64,000 nucleotides of DNA from Hymenobacter norwichensis DSM 15439 (GCF_000420705.1 NZ_ATVL01000006.1:930267-994266); one strand, 5' to 3'; shown: positions 43,233 to 53,323, counted from the stretch's first letter. Notes: a model not told the origin generated them from the letters alone. Numbers and translations: made by a program.

Positions 43233-46200
43233 TTGAAGTTCTCCCGGTTTTTGCCGCTGGCTTTACTGCTGGCCGCTATTCTTTGCTTTGCGGGTGCCTA
43301 CCTGAGTAACCGCTACGGCCAGTCGCCGGCCGCGTTGCTGCGGGCCGATGCCGCCCGGCTGCAAAAGCTGGTAATGACGGCCGAAACGGAGGCCGAGCAG
43401 GAAGCCGCCATCATTGCCGAGCAGGCTTTGCAAGGCAAACTCAAGTTTCAAACGCTGGTAGGCAAGACCACTTATCCGTGTTTTGTGTTTCGCGGCAGCC
43501 AGTTACTGTACTGGTCGGACCATACGGTGCGGCCTGATATGGCTAATGCCGAGCAGGAGTTTCACGAGAAGCTGGTTGTCATGCAGTTCGGGCGCTATTT
43601 GGCGCTACGGCACGAGGCCGGGCCCTACGTGGTGCTCACTTACGTTCCGTTGGAACGGAGTTATGGCATCAACAACCGCTACCTGCGTGATGGCGCGGAA
43701 CGCGCCTTATTGAGCGGATTAAACTTGCGCCTCGTAGCCGGCAATGCTAGCTCCAATCTGCCCAAGCTCTACTCCAACGAAGGAAACTACCTATTCTCAC
43801 TGGACAGTCTCCAGCCCAATTCTACAGCCGGCAAATACCTACCCTTAACTTTGATGTTGGCGGGGCTTATTCTCTTTGTAGCAGGCTTGCTGCTGTGGGC
43901 GCGGCAACTGTTTCGTGCCGGGCGGCCGCTGACTGGTGCGGCAGTGGCGGTGGTGCCGCTGGCCGCTATGCGGGCAATATTGCTGCATTATGGACTGCCA
44001 TTTTCCTTTATCGAGTTGCCGCTGTTCAACCCGCGGGTATACGCGGCTTCTTGGTTGTCGCCTTCCCTCGGCGACCTGCTAATCAATGCGCTGCTGCTAC
44101 TAGTGGCAGCAAGCTACGGGCTGCTTCTATTTAGGTACTACCGGGTGGCCTTATGGCCGGCGCGGGTGCAGCGTTTGTCGCGCCGCATGATGGTGGGGGC
44201 GGGGCTGGTACTGAGCTTTTTTGGGTTGCTGGAACTGCTGTTTCAGTTTTACTCCAATAGCTTCAACAATTCTCAGCTGGTGCTAGATGTCACTCAGGAT
44301 ATATCCGTTAGTGGCTTCAAGGCGCTGCTGTGCCTGGCTATTGTGCTGCATACTGCTGCTTATCTGACGGGCTTCTATGCGCTGGCTCAGCTATTTGAGG
44401 CAACCGTCCGGTACGAAACGCGTCGGACGGGCGTGCTGGCACTGGCTGCTAGTACTGCGGTGTTTTTGCCATTAGGGCTGGTGCTTGGGCAGGTTGACTT
44501 CATTCTGCTGGGCATCACGCTACTGTTCTTCTTTGTGCTGCGGCTAACGGGCTTGCGGCAGGTGGCGGCCATCATTCCGTATCAAGCTTATCTGTTTCTG
44601 TTTTTGATGCTGAGTATCAGCTCGGCAGTAGGAGCGCTGGCTCTTTTCGAGCACTTCGACCGGCAACTCGTCCTCAACAAGCAGACACTAGCTGGCAATT
44701 TGCTGGCCGAAAATGACTTGCAGGGCGAAGTACTACTCAGTGAGCGAGGCCAAGAAATGGCCGCCGACCCCGAACTGCACGTCATGCTGGCCGACAGTAC
44801 CACACGGCCCGAAGTGATACGCCAGAAAATTGTGCGTGGCTACCTGCGCGACTATTTCGATAAGTACGAAATAGTGGTGACGCTTTTCAAGCCAGGTGGA
44901 ACCCCCGTGGAAAGCGGCTCTGACGCCGAAACGCTGCCCCAGATGCGTACCCGCCTGCTCCGGGCTGCCGCCCGCACCGACCAGTTGAACCTGTTCTTGG
45001 TGCGCGGCAGCAACTCGTTCAGCACTCGGCGCTACGTCGATTTTGTAACCGTGCCAACAACCCGAGGTAACAACACTATTCTGCTGGAGTTGACGCTGAA
45101 AAAGCTGACCACCTACAGCGTAATCCCCGAGCTGCTGGTTGACCAGAAGTTCTTTCAGTCGGGCATGGGGGCCGAACTCAGCTATGCCGGCTACGAAGAC
45201 AACCAGTTGGTGTATAGTGAGGGTGATTATGACTACGTGAACCGCCTCACGCCCGCCCTGTACCAGAACCCGCGCCTGTACCAAACCGGCTTGGTTGTGG
45301 GCCGCTTCCACCATCTGGCAGTGCGTGATGAAACCCAATACCGCACCGTAGTCGTCACGACGGCCACGTACAGCTTCGGTGATTGGCTAGCCAACTTCTC
45401 GTTCCTGTTTCTGCTGCACGCCTTTTTGGGATTGTTTTGCGGCAGCGTGTACTGGCTGGGGCGCGGTGAGTACCTCGACGTGTTCCGTACCAACTTCAGC
45501 ACCAAAATTCAACTCTTCCTGAACCTGGGTATTCTGGTGCCGCTGCTGGTGGTGAGCGTGGCCACTATCAGCCAAGTGAAGAAGTCTTACCAGCGCGACC
45601 TGCGGCGCACCTACGAGCGGCGCGGTCGGGCCGTGCAGGACAACCTACTGGAAAATAGCAAGCTACTTGCCGATTCGGCCAGCCGCCCGGCTCTGCTCGA
45701 CCTAGCCGACAACGTATCGGCCCTCACAGAAACCGACCTCAACCTCTACGATGCCCGTGGCCGGCTCCTGGTAAGCAGCCAGCCCATCATCTTCGAGTCG
45801 GGGCTGCTAGGTACGCTGATGAATCCGCAGGCGCTGGCTGGGCTGAAAGAGCAGATCAAGCCGCGGGTGCTGGCCACGGAGCGCGCCGGGTCGTTGTCGT
45901 TCAATACGCTGTATCTGCCGCTGCGCACGGTGTCGGAAACTGATGAGCGCTCTAGCGTGGTGCTGGGCTACGTGGGTATCCCGTTTTTCGATTCCGAGAA
46001 AGACCTCGACAACAAGTTGATTGAGCTGATTGCCATCATCCTGAACACGTTTACGGTGATGTTCATCCTGTTTCTGGTGCTGGCTTTCGTGGCGTCGAGG
46101 GTGCTGACCAACCCGCTGAAGCTGGTAACCGAGAAGCTGAAGCAAACCACGCTGACGGGCCAGAACGAAATGCTGAACTACCAGTCCAACGACGAAATTG

Positions 46201-46955
46201 GGTTGCTGGTACGCGAATACAACACCATGCTGCTAAAGCTGGAGGAAAGCAAACAAGAGTTGGCCGCGCAGGAAAAGGAGGCCGCCTGGCGCGAAATGGC
46301 CCGGCAGGTGGCCCACGAAATCAAGAACCCACTTACGCCCATGAAGCTGAGCCTCCAGTTTTTGCAGCGCGCTATTCAAGATAACAGGCCCAATATCAAT
46401 GAGATGCTGGCAAAAGTATCGCAGACGCTCATTACTCAGATTGACGTGCTGACCGACATTGCCACCTCGTTCAGCAACTTCACTAACCTGCCCGCTATGC
46501 GCCCTGAGCGGCTGGACGTGGTGCCGGTGCTGCGCCGCTGCGTGGAACTGCATCAAGGTAGCCGCCAAGATGCCACCATTCAACTGATTCTGCCAGCAGC
46601 CGACGAGCCGGTGGTGGTATTTACCGACGAGAACCTGTTGGTGCGCACCTTCAACAACTTACTTATAAACGCCCTACAAGCCGTACCCGAGAGCCGCGCC
46701 CCGGTTATTAGCGCTAGCCTCGAAATTCAGGATGAGAAACGGGTGCGTATTGCCATTCAGGACAACGGCGCGGGTATTCCGGATGAGGTGCGCGAGAAGG
46801 TGTTCGTGCCCAATTTCACCACCAAAGCTACCGGCTCCGGCATTGGGCTGGCGGTGGCCAAGCGCGGCATCGAAAGTGCCGGCGGTACCATCTGGTTTGA
46901 AACCGAGGAAAACATCGGCACCACGTTTTATATCGAGTTGCCGCTGGCGGGCTAG
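43233..46955 (+). CDS. Very large membrane sensor histidine kinase, orphan
   Basis: At 1240 residues this is unusually long for a histidine kinase. Order: an N-terminal helix (about residues 5-25), an extracytoplasmic domain to about residue 205, about eight membrane helices (about 207-470) and a second extracytoplasmic domain (about 480-710). A further helix pair brackets a third extracytoplasmic domain (about 770-930). Last come a membrane helix, HAMP (about 950-1000), the phospho-acceptor AHEIKNPLTP with His1028, the N-box NNLLINALQA near 1140, and ATP-binding DNGAGIPDE near 1177 and GSGIGLAVAKR. The H-box ends in KNPLTP, as in NtrY-type kinases. No response regulator is adjacent, so the partner is unknown. 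The start is a TTG at 43233. Confidence 0.92.
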   Translation: MKFSRFLPLALLLAAILCFAGAYLSNRYGQSPAALLRADAARLQKLVMTAETEAEQEAAIIAEQALQGKLKFQTLVGKTTYPCFVFRGSQLLYWSDHTVRPDMANAEQEFHEKLVVMQFGRYLALRHEAGPYVVLTYVPLERSYGINNRYLRDGAERALLSGLNLRLVAGNASSNLPKLYSNEGNYLFSLDSLQPNSTAGKYLPLTLMLAGLILFVAGLLLWARQLFRAGRPLTGAAVAVVPLAAMRAILLHYGLPFSFIELPLFNPRVYAASWLSPSLGDLLINALLLLVAASYGLLLFRYYRVALWPARVQRLSRRMMVGAGLVLSFFGLLELLFQFYSNSFNNSQLVLDVTQDISVSGFKALLCLAIVLHTAAYLTGFYALAQLFEATVRYETRRTGVLALAASTAVFLPLGLVLGQVDFILLGITLLFFFVLRLTGLRQVAAIIPYQAYLFLFLMLSISSAVGALALFEHFDRQLVLNKQTLAGNLLAENDLQGEVLLSERGQEMAADPELHVMLADSTTRPEVIRQKIVRGYLRDYFDKYEIVVTLFKPGGTPVESGSDAETLPQMRTRLLRAAARTDQLNLFLVRGSNSFSTRRYVDFVTVPTTRGNNTILLELTLKKLTTYSVIPELLVDQKFFQSGMGAELSYAGYEDNQLVYSEGDYDYVNRLTPALYQNPRLYQTGLVVGRFHHLAVRDETQYRTVVVTTATYSFGDWLANFSFLFLLHAFLGLFCGSVYWLGRGEYLDVFRTNFSTKIQLFLNLGILVPLLVVSVATISQVKKSYQRDLRRTYERRGRAVQDNLLENSKLLADSASRPALLDLADNVSALTETDLNLYDARGRLLVSSQPIIFESGLLGTLMNPQALAGLKEQIKPRVLATERAGSLSFNTLYLPLRTVSETDERSSVVLGYVGIPFFDSEKDLDNKLIELIAIILNTFTVMFILFLVLAFVASRVLTNPLKLVTEKLKQTTLTGQNEMLNYQSNDEIGLLVREYNTMLLKLEESKQELAAQEKEAAWREMARQVAHEIKNPLTPMKLSLQFLQRAIQDNRPNINEMLAKVSQTLITQIDVLTDIATSFSNFTNLPAMRPERLDVVPVLRRCVELHQGSRQDATIQLILPAADEPVVVFTDENLLVRTFNNLLINALQAVPESRAPVISASLEIQDEKRVRIAIQDNGAGIPDEVREKVFVPNFTTKATGSGIGLAVAKRGIESAGGTIWFETEENIGTTFYIELPLAG

Positions 46956-46960
46956 TTCTT

Positions 46961-47041
46961 TTGGCTGTTAGCTGATGGCAAACTAATAATGTCATCCACC
47001 GAGAAAAGGCGAACAGCCAACAGCTAAAAGCTATCAGCCAA
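46961..47041. repeat. Word-like inverted repeat after the histidine kinase gene
   Basis: The left arm (46961-46978) is TTGGCTGTTAGCTGATGG. The right arm (47012-47041) reads AACAGCCAACAGCTAAAAGC and then TATCAGCCAA, its approximate reverse complement with internal repeats of AGCTGTTGG/GCTGATAG type. It begins five bases after the kinase stop codon and lacks a T-run. Confidence 0.7.
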
Positions 47042-47109
47042 GAAGAGGCACGAAGTTGGTGGCAATATGCGTTGTTGAGCCTGCGTATCTTCGTATTTAT
47101 TTATCCTGG

Positions 47110-50100
47110 ATGATCAGCAGTTTTACGCCCCGCTTCCTGCGCTTTTGGCTGCTGCTGATACCTCTTTGGGCGTTAGCCCTTGCATCAGCCCGAGCCCAGC
47201 AGCGGCCGGAGCTGCCACCCAACACGCGCCGCTGCGTGTGGGTGCGTCTCAGTGCCGACCAAGACCTCACCGAATTTGCGCTGCCCGATACCCTAACCGT
47301 GGTACCGTCCTCCGTCAGTATCAACGGGCGCGCCGTGGCTTATGATACGCGCACCGACCGGTACCGCTACACCCAGCGCCGCCGCGTGCCCGCCCCCGAA
47401 CCCGGCCAGCCCGATGTGCTGCTGCCCGGCCTCGATTCGGTGTTGGTGTGTTACCGGGTGCTGCCGATGCGTCTGGCCGCGCCGCAGTTCCGGCGGCCGC
47501 GCGGGCTGCTTGATAGTGTAGACTTCCCAAGGCGTACGTTTGGGCTGCAGGATTTCGCGGTGAAGGAGCAGATTCTGAGTACGCCGGGCATCAATAAAAC
47601 CGGTAACCTGGCCCGCGGCATTAGTTTCGGCAACGCCCAGAATGTGTTTGTGAACTCCTCGCTGAACTTGCAGTTGGAAGGCAAACTGACCGAAAACATC
47701 AACCTCACGGCCGCCATCAGCGACCAAAGCGTGCCGTTTCAGCCCGAAGGCAACACCCAGCAACTCCAGGAATTCGACCGAATCTACATCACGCTTACCA
47801 GCCAGCGCTGGAACCTGACGGCCGGCGACGTGGTACTCCGCAACAAGCCCGACTACTTTCTGCGCTTCTACAAAAACGTGCAGGGTGCGGCGCTGGAAGT
47901 GAATTTGGGCCAGCTAGGCATCGGGCTAAGCGGCTTTAGCACGCCCCAGCTCACACCGGTGCCCAGCTACCCCGGCGTCAATCCGGGCACGTATTCCACC
48001 ACCAGCATCAGCAACGGCGGCCAAACGCCCACCCTCAACCAGGGCGCCGTGCCCGGCAGCGTGACTCCCTCGGCACCCGGTTTGGCGGGCACTGGTCTTA
48101 CGTCGAGCACTAGTAGTTCGGAAACCCAAGGCCGGTTTGGGCCGGTGCGGTCCTCCACTACGGTGGCCGGTGGGGTAGCCAAGGGCAAATTCGGTAGTAT
48201 TGATGTGACGCCCATTGAGAACGTGCAGGGGCCTTACCGGCTGCGTGGGCCCAACGGCGAGCAATACATCATCGTGCTAGCCAATTCTGAGCGGGTATTT
48301 CTGGATGGCCGGCTGATGACGCGGGGTTTCGATAACGACTACATCATCGACTACAACCAGGCCGAGGTTACGTTTTCGCCCCAGCACCTGATTACCAACA
48401 ACTCACGCATCAAGATTGACTTCGAGTATTCCGATTTCAACTATGCCCGCGCACTCTATTCGGCCAGCCACTACCAGCAGGTAGGGCGGCTGGCGCTGCA
48501 CGGCAACTTCTACCGCGAAGCCGACAACCCCGACAACTCGCCCAACCTTATTCTCTCGGATTCTGATCGGGTGGCCTTACGTAGGTTGAGCGACAACGTG
48601 CCACAGGCCAGCGTACCAGGTGGAGAGCCCACCACCTACAGCCGGCAGCAGGTGCAGTACACCCGCGAAACCCGCTTGGTAGGTGGCCAGCAGGTGGAGA
48701 TATATACCTATCTGACGGACTCTTTGCAACGCGCGTACACCGTACGCTTTACCGATCTAGGCCAGGGCAACGGCGACTACAAGCTGAGCGTGGCGCAGGC
48801 CAGCGCCAACGGGCGGGTATATGAGTACGTGGGGCCAGGGCTGGGTAATTACCAAGCCATCCGTCTGATTCCGGCGCCATTGCAGAAGCAGATTATTTCG
48901 GCCGGCGCCAGCTACCAGATTGATTCCACCTCCACTGTGTTTGTGGATGTGGCGTCGTCGGAGCTGGATTTGAACCGGTTTTCGCCGCAGTCGGACAAGG
49001 GTCAGGCCATGCGCATTGGCTACGTGGTGCAGGACCGCAAGCTACCGGGGCTGGGCATACTAAAAGACTATCGGTTCCGCAGCGCCCTCGACTACGAATA
49101 CACTAGCCCGGAATTCGCGCCCATTGACCGGTACCGCGACATTGAATTCGACCGAAACTGGAGCACCGCCAGTACCGTGCAGGGCAACGCCACCCGCCGC
49201 GTGGCCCGCGCCGACAACATCCTGAACTTTGCGGTGGGCGCGGCCAAAGACGCCGACAACGCCATCAACTACCGCCTCAGCCGGCGCTACCGCTCAGGCG
49301 AGGTGGACGGCTTGCAGCACTGGCTGGATGGGGCCCGGCAAATAGGTGGCGTGCAGATGCGCGGCAGCTTGTTTCTGCTGAACTCCCAAGCCGGCAGCGG
49401 CAAATCGACGTGGGCGCGGGGCGAGGCCACGGCGCGCTACGTGCGGGGCCGCGTGATACCCGGCTATGCCTACCGCTTCGATAAAAACCGGGTGACCACT
49501 CCCACTGGTGATTCGGTGGTGCTGTCGTCGGCCAATTATTTCGATGAGCACAACGTGTTCATTCAGAGCCAGGATACGGCCAAAACCAAGTTCCGGGCCG
49601 ACTACACCTACCGCCGCGACCAAACGCCCAACGCCAACCAGAGCGAGTTACAGCGGCGCGGCACCGCCCAAACCTGGCAGGGCACCATGACCACCCGCCT
49701 CGGCCGCTACCAGGACCTGGCCGTGCTAGCCACCTACCGGGACCTGGCCGCCCGCGACAGTGTCCGCCAGCGCACCGTGCTGACTAAAGTGGACTGGAAC
49801 GCTAGCCTGCTGCAAAACCAAGTACGCTCCGAGCTAAGCTACTCCGTGGCTACTGGCCGGGAATTGCGCCGCGACTTCTCGTTTGTGGCCATACCAAACG
49901 GACAGGGGACGCACTATTTTCAGGAATCCAACGGTGAACCAGGACAGCAGAAAGAAGAGTTCTTCGAGGCCCCCACGCCCGATGCGGTGTACCGCACCCA
50001 CATCAAAGTGTATCTGCCTACCGACGACTACATCATTGCCTTCACCAACCGTTTCAGCTACCGCCTCACCACCGCCGCGCCCCGCAACTGGCGCGAAGCT

Positions 50101-50892
50101 GGCGGCTGGCGGGCCGCAGTGGCGCGGTTTTCCACCATCAGCACCGTTACGCTGGACCGCCGTACTACCGATAAAAGCTTGTCGTCGCGCCTGAATCCGT
50201 TTGCGTTCCAGACCGAGGATTCGTTGCTTCTATCTCTGAACAAACTGCTGCGCAATACGCTGTACTTCAACCGCTCGAATCCCATTTTCGGGGCCGAGCT
50301 GACCGTACAGCAAACCCAGCAGAAAACCCTGCTGGCCCAGGGCTCCGATATCCGCAACCTTGCTGCGCAGAGCCTGCTGCTCCGCCGGACGCTAGCACAG
50401 TCGTTTACGGGGCGGTTTACTACCTCGCGCACTATCCGGCAAAACAACTCCAATTACCTGAAAGACCGGAATTTCCGGCTGCTGATTTACGAGTTGGCTC
50501 CCGAAATCAGCTACCAGCCCAACGGCACGCTACGCTTCACCGGCACCTATCTGCGCACCACCAAAACCAACACCACACCCATCAACGACAAAGGCGAAGC
50601 CCGCGGCACCTTCGATGAGCTAGGCATTGAAACCCGCCTCAGCCAAGTGAGCAAACGCACTATTACGGCCAGCACCCGCTACGTAGGGGTGGGGTTCAAA
50701 GGAGATGCCAATTCGGTGGTCGGGTTGGAGGTGTTGAACGCCTTGCGGCCCGGCAGCAACTTCACCTGGAACCTGAACATCGAGCAGCGCCTCAGCAACG
50801 GCCTCAACGTAAACTTGGCCTACGACGGCCGCAAGTCCAACGGCTTGAAAGTGGTCAACACCGGCCGCATGCAGGTATCGGTGCTGTTTTAA
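47110..50892 (+). CDS. Large exported protein, probable outer-membrane beta-barrel
   Basis: The ATG at 47110 gives 1260 residues with a signal peptide (about residues 10-30, ending ARAQ). A Ser/Thr/Pro/Gly-rich stretch (about residues 300-370) follows the first domain. The rest is rich in aromatic and alternating polar residues, as in an outer-membrane barrel. Typical phrases are LTENINLTAAISDQSVPFQP and NLTAGDVVLRNKPDYF. The protein ends with an aromatic residue (MQVSVLF), as barrels do. I know this type as a conserved Bacteroidota hypothetical; no function is established. It follows the histidine kinase by 154 bases on the same strand. It converges with the hexosaminidase across a long inverted repeat. 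Confidence 0.8.
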   Translation: MISSFTPRFLRFWLLLIPLWALALASARAQQRPELPPNTRRCVWVRLSADQDLTEFALPDTLTVVPSSVSINGRAVAYDTRTDRYRYTQRRRVPAPEPGQPDVLLPGLDSVLVCYRVLPMRLAAPQFRRPRGLLDSVDFPRRTFGLQDFAVKEQILSTPGINKTGNLARGISFGNAQNVFVNSSLNLQLEGKLTENINLTAAISDQSVPFQPEGNTQQLQEFDRIYITLTSQRWNLTAGDVVLRNKPDYFLRFYKNVQGAALEVNLGQLGIGLSGFSTPQLTPVPSYPGVNPGTYSTTSISNGGQTPTLNQGAVPGSVTPSAPGLAGTGLTSSTSSSETQGRFGPVRSSTTVAGGVAKGKFGSIDVTPIENVQGPYRLRGPNGEQYIIVLANSERVFLDGRLMTRGFDNDYIIDYNQAEVTFSPQHLITNNSRIKIDFEYSDFNYARALYSASHYQQVGRLALHGNFYREADNPDNSPNLILSDSDRVALRRLSDNVPQASVPGGEPTTYSRQQVQYTRETRLVGGQQVEIYTYLTDSLQRAYTVRFTDLGQGNGDYKLSVAQASANGRVYEYVGPGLGNYQAIRLIPAPLQKQIISAGASYQIDSTSTVFVDVASSELDLNRFSPQSDKGQAMRIGYVVQDRKLPGLGILKDYRFRSALDYEYTSPEFAPIDRYRDIEFDRNWSTASTVQGNATRRVARADNILNFAVGAAKDADNAINYRLSRRYRSGEVDGLQHWLDGARQIGGVQMRGSLFLLNSQAGSGKSTWARGEATARYVRGRVIPGYAYRFDKNRVTTPTGDSVVLSSANYFDEHNVFIQSQDTAKTKFRADYTYRRDQTPNANQSELQRRGTAQTWQGTMTTRLGRYQDLAVLATYRDLAARDSVRQRTVLTKVDWNASLLQNQVRSELSYSVATGRELRRDFSFVAIPNGQGTHYFQESNGEPGQQKEEFFEAPTPDAVYRTHIKVYLPTDDYIIAFTNRFSYRLTTAAPRNWREAGGWRAAVARFSTISTVTLDRRTTDKSLSSRLNPFAFQTEDSLLLSLNKLLRNTLYFNRSNPIFGAELTVQQTQQKTLLAQGSDIRNLAAQSLLLRRTLAQSFTGRFTTSRTIRQNNSNYLKDRNFRLLIYELAPEISYQPNGTLRFTGTYLRTTKTNTTPINDKGEARGTFDELGIETRLSQVSKRTITASTRYVGVGFKGDANSVVGLEVLNALRPGSNFTWNLNIEQRLSNGLNVNLAYDGRKSNGLKVVNTGRMQVSVLF

Positions 50893-50925
50893 AGGCTACT
50901 TATGCCTTACGATTATAAAAATAGG

Positions 50926-51056
50926 AGCTAGTTCCCCTCCTCAGATGAGGAGGGGTTAGGGGTGGTTGATCTGCCGTTGAACAGCAACTAGTTTCAGCTT
51001 TCTAGCTCTAGTTCTCCAACCCCTCCTCATCTGAGGGGAACTAGCTCCTATTTTTT
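50926..51056. repeat. Long inverted repeat between convergent genes, REP-like
   Basis: The left arm (about 50926-50958) begins AAAAATAGGAGCTAGTTCCC and continues CTCCTCAGATGAGGAGGGG. The right arm (51018-51056) is its reverse complement except for three bases missing in the CTCCTC run. The left arm's inner palindrome (CCCCTCCTC/GAGGAGGGG) extends into TTAGGGGTGGTT. The spacer is about 59 bases and has AACTAGTTTC- and CTAGTTCT-like remnants of the same words. The right arm runs into the stop codon of the hexosaminidase. It resembles dispersed CCCCTCCTC-type repeats that I recall from Bacteroidota. It could also act as a bidirectional terminator. Confidence 0.8.
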
Positions 51057-53148
51057 ACAATAACAGCTTGCGCATGGCCGGTACCAAAGCCAACTCAGCT
51101 TGGCCGGCGGGGGCTTTGGTAGCTTCCAGTTGCTTTTGGGCGGCAGCCAGCCAGGTAGGGGTGGGGGCCTGCCCGTTTTCGAGCTGCTGTAACCGCTCCA
51201 GACCGAGGGTAGCCAGCAGTTTCAGTTGGGTGGAAAGCGGGGCGTACTCGGTGAGGGCGGGCGCGGTGGCAAAGAGCGGCTTCAGTAGCTCGTCGTTGGA
51301 TTGCCAGATCCTGAGTTGGTCGCGCACGGTGGCCAGGGCGGCTTTGGCGGGGCGGACCTTGGGGCTACTCTTATCCGCTAAAGCGGAACGATACACTAGC
51401 AGCGTATCCACGGCCACGCCAAACTCCCGCGCCCGGTCGGACTCGGCCGGGGCGGCATCAACGAGGCGGTTGAGGGGCGTTTGGGGGGTGTAGGTGAAGC
51501 CCTGAAAATGGCGCTTGTATTCCTTCACGGGTTCCACCACTTCTGCCAACGTGCGTAGCGGCACCCGGTAAGTCGGACCAGCCATCTGCGTCAGAAGCTG
51601 CTGCGGGGCTTTGCGGTGTAGCAGCCCCAAGCCTTCTAGCTGCGTGGAAACCACAGCCAACCGCCGGTACATATCTGGTACATTTTGGGTGGCCGCGGCC
51701 GGCGACCAAAGCCGCTCCGCTACGGCCGCGGTGCGAGGCCAGATGCGCGAATCCATCACCACGCTGTCGGCAAATTCAGCCCACATGGTAGCTTCGCCGC
51801 CCAGCACCAGCTTTTGCTGTGCGGGCGTCAGAGGCGTATCGGCGGGCAGCGGGTCGGTGGCGTAGTAGGTAGCGGCGGAATAGTTGAGGTCGATATAGTA
51901 GCCGTTGGATAGCAGCGTGGCATGACCAGCCTGCGCGGCATCGTTGAGGCCTTTTTTGCCGCGCCAGCTCTGGATAACGGCATCCTGCGGTAGGCCCGGC
52001 CCCAGAATTTCGTCCCATCCCACCATCTTCTTGTTGTACTTCGTGACGATGGCCAGCACCCGGCGGTTGAAGTAGGTTTGCAGCACATGCTTATCAAGCG
52101 TTTTGCCGTCGGACTTCAGCATGTTGTTGGCGCGGGCAAAGGCCATAATGCGCGGACTACGCCGCCACTGCCGTCCGTCATTTTCGTCGCCCCCGATGTG
52201 GAAGTACGGGTCGGGAAACAGCGCGGTCATTTCCTTGAACAGCGTGTCAATCAGGGCATACGTGGATTCCTTGGTGGGGTCCATGGCCATGTTGGAGGTG
52301 CGCCAGCTCTGGTACACGCCGTACGTGGAGTCGTTGGAAGCCAGCTCGGGGTAGGCCGCAAACCAGGCAATGGTGTGGCTGGGTACGTCGAACTCGGGTA
52401 GTACTCGAATGCCCCGCTTGGCGGCGTAGGCCAGTACCTCGCGCACCTGCGCCTGGGTGTAGTACTGCCCGCTCACTTGGTGCAACCGGGGCAAAGATCG
52501 GGTTTCCACCCGAAAGCCCTGGTCGTCGGAGAGGTGCCAGTGCAGCACGTTCATCTTCACCGCGGCCATGCCATCAAGGTTGCGCTTGATGAGCGCCACG
52601 GGCATAAAGTGCCGCGAAGCATCAATGAGCAGTCCGCGCCACGGAAAACGGGGCTGGTCCAGAATGTCTACTTCAGGTAGGTGCTTTTTGCCAGATGGTG
52701 CATCGGTAACCAGTTGCCGCAATGTGGCCAAACCCCGCAACACACCCAGGCTAGTAGGAGCATCCAGGGCAATACCCATCGGCGTTACCCGCAAACTATA
52801 CCGCTCCTCATCAAACAGCTCGGCGCGGCCTGCTTTGCCATAGCGAATAGTTAAGTCGGCCGGACCGGTTTCCGTGAACCGGGTGTTGATAAAGGCCGAA
52901 GTAGGCGAAGTGAGCTGAGAAAATAGCAGCTTCTGGGTGGTGCTCTTGATGCTACCGTTGTCGCGCGTTATCAAGTCTTCCTGAGTTATGCGCACGGTGA
53001 ATGTGCGCTTCACCACGAACTGCCCGTTGCCCCAGCGTACCGAGCTTGGCACTGGCAACAGGTTGCGGGTAACCGAGTTAAGCTGCGCCGAAACCGGCAA
53101 CAAGCTGGACAAAAGCAACACAACAACAGCAAACAAACGACTAAACAT
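51055..53148 (-). CDS. Exported beta-N-acetylhexosaminidase (GH20)
   Basis: The 697-residue protein has a signal peptide (residues 1-21, ending VSAQ), a small N-terminal alpha/beta domain and a GH20 TIM barrel. Features are LIDASRHFMPVALIKRNLDG, MNVLHWHLSDDQGFR near residue 200, and the catalytic pair in HIGGDE (Asp321-Glu322). It releases terminal GlcNAc or GalNAc from chitin, glycans or peptidoglycan fragments; the natural substrate is not determined. A C-terminal helical region of about 180 residues follows the barrel. It is transcribed alone, with its stop codon inside the inverted repeat. The ATG at 53148 starts the signal peptide. Confidence 0.95.
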   Translation of the reverse strand: MFSRLFAVVVLLLSSLLPVSAQLNSVTRNLLPVPSSVRWGNGQFVVKRTFTVRITQEDLITRDNGSIKSTTQKLLFSQLTSPTSAFINTRFTETGPADLTIRYGKAGRAELFDEERYSLRVTPMGIALDAPTSLGVLRGLATLRQLVTDAPSGKKHLPEVDILDQPRFPWRGLLIDASRHFMPVALIKRNLDGMAAVKMNVLHWHLSDDQGFRVETRSLPRLHQVSGQYYTQAQVREVLAYAAKRGIRVLPEFDVPSHTIAWFAAYPELASNDSTYGVYQSWRTSNMAMDPTKESTYALIDTLFKEMTALFPDPYFHIGGDENDGRQWRRSPRIMAFARANNMLKSDGKTLDKHVLQTYFNRRVLAIVTKYNKKMVGWDEILGPGLPQDAVIQSWRGKKGLNDAAQAGHATLLSNGYYIDLNYSAATYYATDPLPADTPLTPAQQKLVLGGEATMWAEFADSVVMDSRIWPRTAAVAERLWSPAAATQNVPDMYRRLAVVSTQLEGLGLLHRKAPQQLLTQMAGPTYRVPLRTLAEVVEPVKEYKRHFQGFTYTPQTPLNRLVDAAPAESDRAREFGVAVDTLLVYRSALADKSSPKVRPAKAALATVRDQLRIWQSNDELLKPLFATAPALTEYAPLSTQLKLLATLGLERLQQLENGQAPTPTWLAAAQKQLEATKAPAGQAELALVPAMRKLLL

Positions 53149-53323
53149 AGGCGACAGGGTAGGGAACGGTGGCGGCGAAAGATACGGGTGCCGTCGGTAG
53201 GAGCGTCCGTATGCAGCATTCGTGCCGGGCCTATGCTTGCTGGCCGGCGGTTGGTCTGGCCCCGATTTTTCCGCAATTTGCCGGCTGTCCTTTTTCTCTC
53301 GTCCCGGCGCTTCACTGCTTGCT

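Noticed and set aside
44733..45338. Minus-strand frame of 201 codons
   Set aside because: It is an antisense shadow inside the histidine kinase gene, with Gln/Val/Ala-rich composition and no domain.
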